This document shows, one piece after another, positions 1-8,796 of a DNA stretch of 64,000 nucleotides. The stretch lies in the NCBI RefSeq assembly GCF_000503775.1, contig NZ_KI629782.1, positions 1,031,540 through 1,095,539 on the forward strand, given 5' to 3'. The number at the start of each line of letters is the position of its first letter. Position 1 is the stretch's first letter. The notes below the pieces were generated by a model. That model worked only from the letters and a program-made list of their open reading frames with translations. It made no database searches and was not told where the DNA came from. The position numbers were made by a program, and so were the translations under genes. The stretch comes from Brevibacillus panacihumi W25. GTDB lineage: Bacteria > Bacillota > Bacilli > Brevibacillales > Brevibacillaceae.

Positions 1-515
1 CCTATCGCCTATGGGACGGTCTTCAGGTGCTGCTCATGGACGATATGACTGCAAGAAAACCCTTTCCAGAGCAAATCCAGCACAATAAATTCGACATCGT
101 TCAACACTTGGGGCTTCTCTATCATGTACGCGACCCGCTCTACACCCTTTCCCAATGCAGAAGCGTCATCAAAACCGGCGGTCATCTTCTGTTGGAGACA
201 GCAGCTGTTCTCGACTCGGATGAATCCATGATGGTTTTGAACGGCACCCCGGGAAAGATGAACCGCATCTATCAGGATGATACGACTTGGTGGCTCCCTA
301 CTCTGCCGTGCTTACTGGAAATGCTGGAGAACACCTTGTTTCAACCGCTTCCCCATACGATTCGCACGGTATCCTCGGGCAGATTTAACGGTTATCATGC
401 CGGGAGGATCAGCTTGTTGGCAGAAGCGATACCTCCCAGCAAAATCGATCCGGCAGCCCGCGCCGAAATCTTGCGGACGTTTCGAAATCCGGGACTGGTA
501 CCTGAGCATCTGTAA
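1..515 (+). CDS. SAM-dependent methyltransferase, C-terminal part (cut by window edge)
   Basis: The reading frame is open to the first base, so the gene begins outside the window and the GTG at 27 is not its start. The visible part has the late half of a class I methyltransferase fold: a FDIVQHLGLLYHV segment (motif IV/V region, typical of the DUF1698/CmoB-like type) and a KTGGHLLLET strand (post-motif). The SAM-binding GxGxG loop must lie upstream. A terminator follows and a glycosyltransferase comes next on the same strand, so a role in modifying a surface glycan is plausible but inferred. The substrate is unknown. Confidence 0.75.
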   Translation, partial: YRLWDGLQVLLMDDMTARKPFPEQIQHNKFDIVQHLGLLYHVRDPLYTLSQCRSVIKTGGHLLLETAAVLDSDESMMVLNGTPGKMNRIYQDDTTWWLPTLPCLLEMLENTLFQPLPHTIRTVSSGRFNGYHAGRISLLAEAIPPSKIDPAARAEILRTFRNPGLVPEHL

Positions 516-524
516 TTCCCTTCC

Positions 525-563
525 TGGCATCCAGTCGGCGAACAATCGGCTGGATGCCTTTGG
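525..563 (+). terminator. Rho-independent terminator after the methyltransferase
   Basis: A 9-bp perfect stem (GGCATCCAG at 527-535 with its complement at 550-558) is followed by a short T-rich stretch. It lies 10 bases after the stop codon. Confidence 0.65.
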
Positions 564-688
564 ATATATGGAAAAACCTTGAGGAAATAAGAAAGCTACC
601 CTAAAACAAAATGCTTCCCTTGTACATACACTGCGGGAGAGAAGTGTGGGTTTGGAAAGATCCGCCTTTCGAGCAAGGGAGGGATATT

Positions 689-1873
689 GTGTCACATTCA
701 CCATTGCCTCTGGTCACCATTATTACGCCTTCCTACAATCAGGGGAAGTTCATTCGGGAGACCATCGACAGCGTCTTGCAGCAAGATTACCGACATATTG
801 AACACATCGTCGTCGACGGTGGTTCTACAGATAACACCATTGCGATCCTGCAAAGCTATGCGCAAAGCGACGGGCGTTTTCGCTTTATCTCCGAACCTGA
901 CCGCGGTCAGTCACATGCCATCAATAAAGGATTGGCCATGGCACGGGGGGAAATCATCGGCTGGCTCAATTCAGATGATACGTACCTGCCAGGAGCGATC
1001 CGGAAAGCCGTGCATGCCCTCCTCTCCCATCCGGAGTGGGGAATGATGCACGGACACTGCCATGTCGCCAATGAGACCAATCAGATCACGAGCAGCTTTC
1101 CCACCGAACCAGCAGATGCCCAAAAGCTGTACCATACCTGCTGTATCTGTCAGCCTGCTGCCTTTATTCGCAAAAATGTCTTTGAGCAAATGAACGGTGT
1201 CGATGAAAGTCTGCATTTTTGCATGGACTATGAATTATGGATGCGTGTCGCCAAACAGCATATCATCGGGTATATCCCGGAATTTGTCGCAACCGCCAGA
1301 CTTCACAGCAACTGCAAATCCGCGACACAGTGGCAATCGACCGGGATTCCCGAGGTGTTGAAATCATTGGCCAAACACTACGGCAGCATTCCGTACGGCT
1401 GGGTTACCTACGCTTCCCAATATCAAGGGCCGGGCGCTTTTACCTTGATCAACAAGTTGAAAGACGCCGCTCATAACCAGCCAAGAGTCATCCATACCAA
1501 CCGTTCCATTGACATGTGGACTCCTCCGATCTTTCGCATCCAGATCGCTTCCGATGCACACGCCCCCGCCCATCTGGTGATCGTCAAGGGAAGACTTCCC
1601 GCACCTGCCTTTCAAAATCAGAAGCCTATGACTCTGACAGCATTAATCAATGGGCAGCCTTACAAATCGTTTCCGATCACCCAGACCAGCTTCCAGCTGG
1701 AGATCCCGCTCGATCCCTCGAGGACGAGCAATCTGGTGGACATTGCAACTTCTCAAATCATTTCTCCTGTCTCTTTGCGGCTGGGTTTCCTTCAGGCGGC
1801 AGGCTTCATCGCAGAAGAAATCCTTCCGCTCTCCCGCGAAGAAGCCATTGTTTTTCGGACCTTTGCCCACTAG
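689..1873 (+). CDS. Family 2 glycosyltransferase
   Basis: A GT-A fold glycosyltransferase is predicted to transfer a sugar from a nucleotide-sugar donor. The N-terminus has the family 2 start (VTIITPSYNQG), then VVDGGSTDNT and, after ISEPDRGQSHAINKG, the acidic metal-binding NSDD (about residue 97). The last 150 residues lack GT motifs and look like a separate beta-rich domain. I chose GTG 689 because GGGAGGG lies 5 bases upstream. The frame also opens at ATG 611, but that has no ribosome binding site. There is no predicted signal peptide, so it is probably cytoplasmic. The acceptor is unknown. Confidence 0.85.
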   Translation: MSHSPLPLVTIITPSYNQGKFIRETIDSVLQQDYRHIEHIVVDGGSTDNTIAILQSYAQSDGRFRFISEPDRGQSHAINKGLAMARGEIIGWLNSDDTYLPGAIRKAVHALLSHPEWGMMHGHCHVANETNQITSSFPTEPADAQKLYHTCCICQPAAFIRKNVFEQMNGVDESLHFCMDYELWMRVAKQHIIGYIPEFVATARLHSNCKSATQWQSTGIPEVLKSLAKHYGSIPYGWVTYASQYQGPGAFTLINKLKDAAHNQPRVIHTNRSIDMWTPPIFRIQIASDAHAPAHLVIVKGRLPAPAFQNQKPMTLTALINGQPYKSFPITQTSFQLEIPLDPSRTSNLVDIATSQIISPVSLRLGFLQAAGFIAEEILPLSREEAIVFRTFAH

Positions 1874-1927
1874 TCTGTCGGCCGGCAATGGGTTGCCATC
1901 CAAGTGAGCGTCCGTGAAAGAGCATGA

Positions 1928-2275
1928 TCATCCAAAATACATCTTTGTCTCGATCACGGCCGCCGCTCCGGCTATAGCAAGCACAAGCAACAACGGATAG
2001 GTTATGGGGACATACGTATAAAGGAGCAAAATGACCGCTGCCACCCAGACGCCGACACACCAATGACAAGCAAGCAGACTGCCGATCCAGCGCCGCAATC
2101 CGGTCCCCTTGTATTCCACATTTCGGACCAGCTGTCCTGATGGATCCGAATCATAGGTAACAGATAGAAACGGCTTGCGGATGAACGCTGTAATTTCATC
2201 AAACACAATCAAATGCGTAAGCCTGAAGCTCGCCAGCACAAGAATCACCAAATCCAAAAACGAAATGCCAAACAT
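1928..2275 (-). CDS. DUF1360 membrane protein (YjcA-like)
   Basis: A small membrane protein of 115 residues with hydrophobic stretches near residues 5-20, 75-95 and 95-110. It shows the DUF1360 hallmarks: a FRLTHLIVFDEI segment near the N-terminus and CHWCVGVW before the second membrane segment. In Bacillus, family members such as YjcA are sporulation-linked. The biochemical role is unknown. It is convergent with the glycosyltransferase and is probably transcribed alone. The start at 2275 has a purine-rich AAAGGGATGGAG upstream. Confidence 0.8.
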   Translation of the reverse strand: MFGISFLDLVILVLASFRLTHLIVFDEITAFIRKPFLSVTYDSDPSGQLVRNVEYKGTGLRRWIGSLLACHWCVGVWVAAVILLLYTYVPITYPLLLVLAIAGAAAVIETKMYFG

Positions 2276-2372
2276 TTGGACTCCATCCCTTTCCAGGATT
2301 TTCTCCTTGTTATGTCAACTTTGGGTCTAGTAACATTGAAAGGCGACAAAAACCAGCGGAAGGTGTGATGAC

Positions 2373-3521
2373 ATGAGGCACAACCTAACGAAGATGGCAA
2401 CCATCCTTTCCCTGTCCGTCTCGCTTGCCGTTATCGGACAACCTGTATTCGCCAAAACCTCTTTTACCCCATTGAAATCTGGGATGAAAGGTCAGACAGT
2501 ACAGGAAGTTGAAAAAATGCTGAAGGCATTGAATTTTGATTACAAATTGAAAGTGGACAAGCTGTACAACAAATACACAGCTCTAAATGTTAAAAAATTC
2601 CAAAAATCAGTGAAGCTGAAACAAACCGGAACCGTCAATAAGCTTACGTATGACAAGCTGAAAAAAGCCTATGCAAACAAGCAAAAGGCGAGTAACAATG
2701 ACGTTTCCGACAGCCAAAAAGACAAAGAGACACAGACACCCAATTCGGAAAATAAGCAGCCGGAAAGCACTAAGCCCGACACCCATTTTTCTGACACGCT
2801 CAAATTGGGTTCATCCGGGAAAGAAGTAAAAGCTTTGCAGGAGGATTTGAAACAGCTGGGATACAACGTGACAGTCAGCGGCAACTACGATGCTTCCACC
2901 CGCCTGGCCGTGATGATTTTCCAATCGCGACATTCGTTGGGCCTGACAGGTGAAGCAGACAGCAAGCTCATTGCGGCAATTTCCAAACAAGCACAAGAGA
3001 AGCCAAGCCAGTCTGGAGAGCAGTCCAAACCAACAACTCCAAGCAAGCCAACATTGCCTTCGACTCCTGCTGCACCCGATCAGTCCAATCAAACCGGAAA
3101 TTCAAATCCCTCTGCAGAAGTGCCGCTTCCAGCTGGCCTGACATCAGAGGAGAAGGAAATGGTTCAGCTGGTCAATCAAGAGCGTGCCAGCCGAGGACTT
3201 CAACCGCTGCAAGTAGACATGAACATCGTCAAGACAGCCCGGGTCAAAGCACAGGACATGGTAAACAATGGCTATTTCAGCCACACTTCTCCAACCTATG
3301 GCTCCCCGTTCCAGATGATGGACACGTTCGGCATCAACTATCGCGCTGCGGCGGAAAATATCGCCCAGAACCGTAGCGTATCTGCCGCCCACGCATCGTT
3401 CATGGGTTCCTCTGGACATAAGGCCAACATCCTGAACGCAACCTACACACACGTGGGGATTGCAGTCGTAGATGGCGGACCTCATGGAAAAACCTTCGTG
3501 CAGATGTTCGTAAAATATTAA
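2373..3521 (+). CDS. Secreted protein with two peptidoglycan-binding domains and a CAP/SCP domain
   Basis: A 382-residue exported protein. Signal peptide at 1-27 (hydrophobic core SLSVSLAVIG, cleavage near VFA-KT). Residues about 33-85 and 142-190 are PG_binding_1 repeats (LKSGMKGQTVQEVEKML and LKLGSSGKEVKALQEDL). A Ser/Thr/Pro/Gln-rich linker follows at 195-250. Residues 255-382 are a CAP domain with LVNQERASRGLQPL, the HTSP motif and HKANIL. This architecture (YkwD-like) places it in the cell wall or spore cortex. The enzymatic role of bacterial CAP domains is unsettled. AAGGTG precedes the ATG, and a strong terminator follows the stop. Confidence 0.9.
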   Translation: MRHNLTKMATILSLSVSLAVIGQPVFAKTSFTPLKSGMKGQTVQEVEKMLKALNFDYKLKVDKLYNKYTALNVKKFQKSVKLKQTGTVNKLTYDKLKKAYANKQKASNNDVSDSQKDKETQTPNSENKQPESTKPDTHFSDTLKLGSSGKEVKALQEDLKQLGYNVTVSGNYDASTRLAVMIFQSRHSLGLTGEADSKLIAAISKQAQEKPSQSGEQSKPTTPSKPTLPSTPAAPDQSNQTGNSNPSAEVPLPAGLTSEEKEMVQLVNQERASRGLQPLQVDMNIVKTARVKAQDMVNNGYFSHTSPTYGSPFQMMDTFGINYRAAAENIAQNRSVSAAHASFMGSSGHKANILNATYTHVGIAVVDGGPHGKTFVQMFVKY

Positions 3522-3528
3522 GCCTTGC

Positions 3529-3567
3529 TCAAACCCACCCCTTCTCCCGAAGGCGGTGGGTTTTCTT
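3529..3567. terminator. Bidirectional terminator between convergent genes
   Basis: AAACCCACC at 3531-3539 pairs perfectly with GGTGGGTTT at 3555-3563, with a T-run on each strand. It serves the CAP gene on the plus strand and the gene ending at 3567 on the minus strand. Confidence 0.85.
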
Positions 3568-4883
3568 TAGAATGATACAGCAATCCGGTTGTTTGCCGGA
3601 AAATGCAGTTGTTGGTCGTTCACCATAACGATCCCTTCCACGGTAATGGTGGTTCGCTCCTCCTGTTGAAAAAAGGAGATCTGGAAATTTTGAAATGCCT
3701 CGCTCATCTTCGGCGGGATGATCATCGGCTGAATCGGAGCAATCCAATATTCTCCACGCTCCTTCGCTTGTTCGAACCAGTCATCCTCCATGTACTTCCA
3801 CCCTTTGGCCCCACCCTGTCCTTGGACACCGAGAGTCTCTACCATGTTCGGCGGCAGGATTTGCCCGCCTAGCTTGATACCCTCGATCGGGTTGACTCGC
3901 AAGCAGACTACCGGGTTGTACAAAGCTTCAGTTCCTGTATTTTTTACGATCAGGCTTCCGATCAACAGATAGGGACGGTTCTCTGTCTCATGGTGCATCA
4001 ACGTGTAGTCAAAATAAACTTCTGCCTCTATGCGCTGTTCTGTCGCAATGGGTGTAGGCATTTTTACTTCCGTCGGCAATATCGGCCTCTCGATTATCTG
4101 CTTCTCTTCTTTTTCCTCCTGGTGCACCTCCGCTACGGCCTCGACTAGTGCAGGCTGATGTACCTGTTGCTCCTGTTGCTCCTTTTGATCCTTAGTCTCC
4201 CATTCCTCCAGCTTCTGCACTTGACCGAAGAATGTCTGCAGGAGGTGTGGCAGCAGATACGAGATCGGACTGATTCCCTGACCCTCATGGACGTCGCGAA
4301 GAATCCCCGAGACAAGAGAGATCGCGATTTGCTCTGCCAGCTTGCTTCTCTTTGCTCCCTCAAGTCCCGAGGGAACATGCCACTGGATCGGTAAAAGAAC
4401 TGACGTCTTCGCCCGCTTGCTGATGCGTATCTGGCAAGGAATGCCACTCTCTTTCATCTCGTGGAACACATGATGCAGCAGCCTTCTTCTTCGCTCATCG
4501 TCCCCTTGGAAGAGAATCAGACGCGATTCATCTAGGGAAGGCAGCTCCTTAGCCGAAAAACGCAAAGCGGCATCACTGTCGCCCGACGATTCATCCCCTC
4601 TCTCCAGCAGGACTGGCTTGGCACCAACATCACGGAGAAAGGATGCAGTACGAGAAAGCACTTCGTATTCCAGACCTGTGTCATCATCCATACCACCCGC
4701 TATCAACATAAAAACCTTTCCTTTTAAACCTGATCCCAGATCAACCCGCTTGGCTTCCGGGTCCCACTGAAGCTGAAAGCCTTGTTCCTGGCAGAACAGG
4801 CGCAGAGCGGGCAATGCCGAATAGGGGATGGCTTCTCTGCGCTGTCCATCATAATACACCTCGACATCCATGATCCTCTTCAC
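3567..4883 (-). CDS. Unrecognised protein with degenerate amidase-like N-terminal region; probable mother-cell gene
   Basis: 438 residues, no signal peptide. Residues about 52-100 (KVFMLIAGGMDDDTGLEYEV...LRDVGAKPVLLER) follow the pattern of an Amidase_3 (N-acetylmuramoyl-L-alanine amidase) start. The zinc-binding histidine of the usual GHGG is absent, so I infer a non-catalytic relative. Residues 225-275 are low-complexity Gln/Glu-rich. Residues 285-438 form a beta-rich C-terminal domain. Upstream is a sequence matching the SigK consensus (separate entry), which suggests expression in the mother cell and a spore coat or envelope role. It is divergent from the glycosyltransferase at 4990. No family assignment is certain. 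Confidence 0.8.
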   Translation of the reverse strand: MKRIMDVEVYYDGQRREAIPYSALPALRLFCQEQGFQLQWDPEAKRVDLGSGLKGKVFMLIAGGMDDDTGLEYEVLSRTASFLRDVGAKPVLLERGDESSGDSDAALRFSAKELPSLDESRLILFQGDDERRRRLLHHVFHEMKESGIPCQIRISKRAKTSVLLPIQWHVPSGLEGAKRSKLAEQIAISLVSGILRDVHEGQGISPISYLLPHLLQTFFGQVQKLEEWETKDQKEQQEQQVHQPALVEAVAEVHQEEKEEKQIIERPILPTEVKMPTPIATEQRIEAEVYFDYTLMHHETENRPYLLIGSLIVKNTGTEALYNPVVCLRVNPIEGIKLGGQILPPNMVETLGVQGQGGAKGWKYMEDDWFEQAKERGEYWIAPIQPMIIPPKMSEAFQNFQISFFQQEERTTITVEGIVMVNDQQLHFPANNRIAVSF

Positions 4884-4909
4884 TCCTTCTCACCTACACA
4901 TACCCGGTC

Positions 4910-4937
4910 TATTGTATGAATGCCCTGCCCTGGGGGT
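4910..4937 (-). promoter_or_regulatory. SigK-type promoter for the gene at 3567-4883
   Basis: On the minus strand, CATACAATA (4910-4918) fits the SigK -10 consensus CATANNNTA exactly. AC at 4936-4937 lies 17 bases upstream, the known SigK spacing. The start codon is 26 bases downstream. This is a match to consensus only. Confidence 0.6.
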
Positions 4938-4958
4938 GTGCCTTCAATCAGGCTTTTG

Positions 4959-4967
4959 CATACCCTA
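4959..4967 (+). promoter_or_regulatory. SigK-like -10 element before the glycosyltransferase
   Basis: CATACCCTA fits the SigK -10 consensus CATANNNTA, but no AC stands at the expected -35 distance. It overlaps the region just before the ribosome binding site at 4971-4979, so any transcript would have a very short leader. Confidence 0.3.
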
Positions 4968-4989
4968 GCAAAGGAGAGGAGTGATCAAC

Positions 4990-5874
4990 TTGTCCATAGA
5001 AAAACTACCATTGGTCTCGGTCATCATTCCGGCCAAAAATGAGGGAAAAAATGTACGCACGACATTGGCATCCCTGTATGAATGCAAGACGCGCTACCCG
5101 TTGGAAATCATTGTGGTAGACGACGGCTCCAGTGACAAATGTTGTGATTTTTTAAAGACCGAGCAGCAAGCCCTGCCTGTCAGACTCATTTCCACTCCCG
5201 GGATTGGAGCCGCTCCGGCACGCAACCTAGGTGCTGAACAGGCACATGGAGATTATCTGATCTTTTGTGATGCGCATCTGACCTTCGAGCCTTACTGGAT
5301 CGACCGCTTGCTGGAGTTGATCCTTTCCCGAACAGCAGATGCAGTAGCCCCAGCGATCGGCTCCATCAGCGAACCTCATAAAGTAGGCTATGGTCAAAAG
5401 CTGGATGAGCGCCTGGGAGTCGTGTGGAACCCCCAACCCTACCGTCCCTCCCCAGTCGCCATCCTGCCCGGCGGCTGTTTTGTCATTCCCAAATCTGTCT
5501 TCATGGACATTGGCGGGTTCGATCGCGGCTTTCAAGTGTGGGGCTACGAAGACATTGAAATTTCCATCAAGCTTTGGCTGTTCGGTTATCGCTGCTTTGT
5601 CCATCCCAACGTCAAAATCCTTCATCTCTTCCGTCAGGCGCACCCGTACACGGTAACCCATACACACGTGTACTACAACATGCTGCGTATGGCGTACAGC
5701 CACTTCAAAGAGGAAAGAATTGCCGCCTGCAAAAAGCTGATCATTCATGCCAATGCCGATGAAGTAGAGCAGGACGTAATAAAATATGGTGCGGCCGCCC
5801 AACGCGTCCGCTATTTCGCCCGACGAAAACATGACGACGACTGGTGGACCCGGGAATTCAGAATTCCTTTTTAA
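4990..5874 (+). CDS. Family 2 glycosyltransferase, probable spore-envelope locus
   Basis: GT-A fold enzyme with N-terminal VSVIIPAKNEGKNVRTTLASL, VVDDGSSD, and the GAAPARNLGAEQAHGDYLIFCDAH segment containing the metal-binding DAH in place of DxD. It continues with a galactosyltransferase-like LPGGCFVIPKSVFMDIGGFDRGFQVWGYEDIEIS region (acceptor/catalytic ED). I chose TTG 4990 because AAGGAGAGG ends 10 bases before it; the GTG at 4981 abuts that site. The gene stands between two coat-like genes, so glycosylation of a spore-surface protein or polymer is a reasonable inference. The downstream gene follows after 139 bases. Confidence 0.85.
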   Translation: MSIEKLPLVSVIIPAKNEGKNVRTTLASLYECKTRYPLEIIVVDDGSSDKCCDFLKTEQQALPVRLISTPGIGAAPARNLGAEQAHGDYLIFCDAHLTFEPYWIDRLLELILSRTADAVAPAIGSISEPHKVGYGQKLDERLGVVWNPQPYRPSPVAILPGGCFVIPKSVFMDIGGFDRGFQVWGYEDIEISIKLWLFGYRCFVHPNVKILHLFRQAHPYTVTHTHVYYNMLRMAYSHFKEERIAACKKLIIHANADEVEQDVIKYGAAAQRVRYFARRKHDDDWWTREFRIPF

Positions 5875-6013
5875 GCGTTTGGATTTGAAGAGCGGGCCTG
5901 TTACCCTTGTACAATCGCCTGAAAATAGGCAAATGATGACAAGCAAAAACGAGGCCTCCTCCATAGAATGTAAATGCAAATGCAAATCCAATAGGAAAGG
6001 AAGGGTCCATCTG

Positions 6014-7258
6014 GTGAACAACATCAAGCCCATCATGGGTCGCCAAGTGCCTACACCGACGCCTACCGCTCCTCCGCCAATCCCCAACAACCTAGCTGAA
6101 GAGTGTATCCGCGTCCAAAAGGTGTACGACTGGGTCGTCAGCGCCAATCAGTATCGCAACAAGATTCCACTTCCAACCGACTGTCAGGCATTGGTAGATG
6201 CAGCGATTGCTGCAGGTCAAGACATCACCGTGCAATGCATTGAGCCCACAGGCAACTTCACATGTCGTGTTGCCAGCATTCGCCGTGAGAACATTGTAGT
6301 GGGTGGAGTTTCCGTTCGTGTAGGGGTGGTACGGTTCATATTTGGTGGAACCGCGATCATTCGGATCTTCGCAGACGGGGTATTGCTGTGCGACTTCCCT
6401 ACAACCGTTCAATTTGATCAAGAGGTCGTACTCTGCCTGCCTGAACCTCTCGATGAAGACAATATCGTTTGCAGAATCGCTGCTCTGGAATGCATCCCGA
6501 CTGGTACTGTTTTGTTGGGTGGCATGGTTGAGCTAAACGTCATCTTCTGTCTCGATGTTCAGGTCGAAGCCGAGGTCAAATTGGAAGTACTGGCAAAATT
6601 CTGCTCGCCACGTCCAAACGACATTCCGGTTCCATCGCCTACACCATCGTTCCGTTGCCCTCCTTTTGCCTTCCCGCCGCAATGCCCGCCGATCTTCCCG
6701 CGGCCTAACTGCGATTGCCAGGCAACTGTCAATACACTGATTCCAGGAGTTGGGGTAAGCCTTGGTCTGCCGCCTGCTGCTATCGTAGAGATCGGTACCG
6801 TGCAGTTGATTGCCGATATTTGCCCGAGCTGCAACCCTGGCGGCAGCACCTTCACCTTCAACTTCTTCGATACTCCTGGTCCGACTCCGCTCCCGGATGT
6901 CTTACCAGGCGATCAAAGCTTCAACTTCTCCCCTACTACGATCAGCTCTCCTACTTGCATCACTGTCCTTCCTGGGCTTATTCCAGGTATCGCACTGCCA
7001 ACCATCGCAATCGGCATGATCGTGACAGGTACAGGGGTACAGACATTTACTGCTACAGGCACAACACAGACACTCAACTACACCTTGGTCTTGGCGGAAA
7101 CAGGTCTGGGACTGCCAGACGTCATTCTCTTCCTGTTGACCGATCCTCTGGGAGTCGTTTCCTTCGCAGCAGCGATCACCATCGTTCCAGATGCACAACT
7201 GCTGGTTCAAGACTGCATTACCTTCCCAGATGTTCTGGTAGGACCGACAATCCCCTAA
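6014..7258 (+). CDS. Cysteine-containing beta-rich protein, spore-coat-like
   Basis: 414 residues from GTG 6014, chosen because GGAAAGGAAGGG lies 8 bases upstream and the codons before it are unusual (ATA, AGG). An earlier ATG at 5933 would add a Cys/Lys-rich tail (ECKCKCKS). Residues 8-25 are Pro/Thr-rich. Residues 25-200 include CIRVQKVYDWVV and regularly spaced cysteines, resembling SPOCS/DUF3794-type sporulation proteins. Residues 200-235 are Pro-rich, and the rest is hydrophobic, Gly/Thr-rich and beta-like. Location beside SigK-type promoters supports a coat or exosporium structural role. The family assignment is tentative. Confidence 0.7.
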   Translation: MNNIKPIMGRQVPTPTPTAPPPIPNNLAEECIRVQKVYDWVVSANQYRNKIPLPTDCQALVDAAIAAGQDITVQCIEPTGNFTCRVASIRRENIVVGGVSVRVGVVRFIFGGTAIIRIFADGVLLCDFPTTVQFDQEVVLCLPEPLDEDNIVCRIAALECIPTGTVLLGGMVELNVIFCLDVQVEAEVKLEVLAKFCSPRPNDIPVPSPTPSFRCPPFAFPPQCPPIFPRPNCDCQATVNTLIPGVGVSLGLPPAAIVEIGTVQLIADICPSCNPGGSTFTFNFFDTPGPTPLPDVLPGDQSFNFSPTTISSPTCITVLPGLIPGIALPTIAIGMIVTGTGVQTFTATGTTQTLNYTLVLAETGLGLPDVILFLLTDPLGVVSFAAAITIVPDAQLLVQDCITFPDVLVGPTIP

Positions 7259-7280
7259 TTCTTCATCCACGCTTGAACTC

Positions 7281-7313
7281 GGAGAGAAGCCTCAATTGCT
7301 TCTCTCTTTTTTT
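7281..7313 (+). terminator. Rho-independent terminator
   Basis: GAGAGAAGC (7282-7290) pairs with GCTTCTCTC (7298-7306), followed by a run of seven T. It closes the coat-like gene transcript. Confidence 0.9.
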
Positions 7314-7402
7314 GTTCAGAAAAGCTTTCACCTAACTTGCACCCGTACGCGCCTGCCGACATATGTCTATAGGGGAAACTGGATACCGGAGGGAGGGATA
7401 GA

Positions 7403-8491
7403 ATGCCTATCAAGAAGAAGTCCACCAAGCGCTCGCCCGAAAAAGAGAAGATCATTTTGCTCAAAAGACAGGCGAGCTACTACGAAGAAATCGCTCTCCA
7501 GTATAGCCATGAATTGAAAGAACTCCAGCAACAGCACCAGCAGTGGGAAGAAAGAGAAAAGGAATATCAGCAACAACTCAAGGAAATACGCCAAACCCTA
7601 GCCAACTATCAGGAGCTGGAAGCCGACTGGCGCGACAAGCTCGCAGGTGGCACGCAGCAAATTCGCGATTTGGAAACCAAAATACAGCAGCAAGCCAAGA
7701 TCTTACATCAAAAAGAAGGCACCATTGCCCACTACAAGGAAAAAGTAGAGAAGCTGAATAAGTCCGATATTCTGGTCAAGGTACGGGAATATGAACAGGC
7801 TTTGGAGGAGAAGCAAAAAATCATTGAGGACTATCAGGAGAAGGAACGAGAGTGGGAGAAACAGCTTGAACAAGCGAAGCTCACTCGGAAACAAGAAATC
7901 GCCCGACAAGAGGCTGAAGCAGCGCAGAAAATTCAACTCCTGGAGCAGGAACTGGCAGAAGCCGTCGCCTCCCACACAGCCGTTCAAGAGGCCTTGAGCA
8001 AACAATTGGATGAAAAGGATTCATTGATTTCCAAACTGCAGGAACAAGATACCACCCGACAAGAGGCTGAAGTCGAGCAGAAAATCCAACTCCTGGAACA
8101 GGAACTGGCGGAAGCCGTCGCCTCCCACACAGCCGCTCAAGAGGCCTTGAGCAAGCAATTGGAAGAGAAGGATTCATTGATTTCCAAACTGCAGCTCCAA
8201 GAAAGCAACTTGATGAAAACCATTGAGTCCTTGAAAAATATGCATGCACAGTGGCAGGAAAAGGAGAAAAAATACAAGGAGTCCATCCAGGAGTTTACGG
8301 CAAAAGAAGCTCGGTCCCCCAAAACGGGAATACCGATCCAACAAACCGCCCATACTTCAGCAAAATCAATTCCAGCAACTTCAACTCCATCGACCTCAAT
8401 CCAAATGCCTACACAGTCCCATGCCACATATTTGAAACCACATCAAACACCGCATACTCACCCCATCAATCCTTTTAAGCCGACTGAGTAG
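7403..8491 (+). CDS. Long coiled-coil protein with an internal tandem repeat
   Basis: 362 residues, no signal peptide or membrane segment. From residue about 20 to 300 it is almost pure heptad-type coiled coil rich in Glu, Gln, Lys and Leu. Residues 167-217 and 218-266 are near-identical 51-residue copies containing QLLEQELAEAVASHTA. The last 60 residues are Ser/Thr/Pro/His-rich and probably disordered. The start has GGAGGGAGGG six bases upstream. It sits between the coat-like gene and the small cysteine protein on the same strand, so a structural role in spore assembly is possible. No homologue is recognised. Confidence 0.75.
   Translation: MPIKKKSTKRSPEKEKIILLKRQASYYEEIALQYSHELKELQQQHQQWEEREKEYQQQLKEIRQTLANYQELEADWRDKLAGGTQQIRDLETKIQQQAKILHQKEGTIAHYKEKVEKLNKSDILVKVREYEQALEEKQKIIEDYQEKEREWEKQLEQAKLTRKQEIARQEAEAAQKIQLLEQELAEAVASHTAVQEALSKQLDEKDSLISKLQEQDTTRQEAEVEQKIQLLEQELAEAVASHTAAQEALSKQLEEKDSLISKLQLQESNLMKTIESLKNMHAQWQEKEKKYKESIQEFTAKEARSPKTGIPIQQTAHTSAKSIPATSTPSTSIQMPTQSHATYLKPHQTPHTHPINPFKPTE
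7901..8200 (+). repeat. Tandem 153-bp coding repeat
   Basis: Copy 1 (7901-8053) and copy 2 (8054-8200) are aligned with an exact 153-base offset (51 codons). They differ at scattered, mostly silent positions, so this is an in-frame duplication inside the coiled-coil gene. Confidence 0.9.
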
Positions 8492-8609
8492 CCGTAATCG
8501 ATGGACTCCCCCACTTTCCCCTTCCTTTCCCCTCAATGTGCAACTGCCGTTCCAACCTGAGGTTGCTCGGCATAAACCATTATTAGTCTTAGCGAAAGGA
8601 AGGGATTGG

Positions 8610-8789
8610 ATGACACCCGAACAATATCGCGAGCTGTATCGCCAAAGGCAGGCTCGCCCAGTCAGGAACCATGCATCCGGCCAGCAACGCATACAGACAC
8701 CCTTGCCCAATTCTGGACCGACAAATACCGTCAGAAGTGTGGCTACACCCAAAACAGGCGGTTGTTGTGGCAGGAAACGCTCACAGTAA
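8610..8789 (+). CDS. Small basic protein with C-terminal GGCCG motif
   Basis: 59 residues from ATG 8610, which has GAAAGGAAGGG just upstream. The frame opens earlier at 8538 but without a ribosome binding site. The protein is Arg/Gln-rich, has no membrane segment, and ends with TGGCCGRKRSQ, a double cysteine flanked by glycines. It stops 8 bases before the JAMM peptidase start, so the two are probably translated together. The function is unknown. The cysteine pair could bind metal or form a cross-link. Confidence 0.65.
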   Translation: MTPEQYRELYRQRQARPVRNHASGQQRIQTPLPNSGPTNTVRSVATPKTGGCCGRKRSQ

Positions 8790-8796
8790 CAGCAAA

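Noticed and set aside
5227..6147. A 306-codon minus-strand frame
   Set aside because: Lies opposite the glycosyltransferase and coat-like genes, which have clear motifs and ribosome binding sites.
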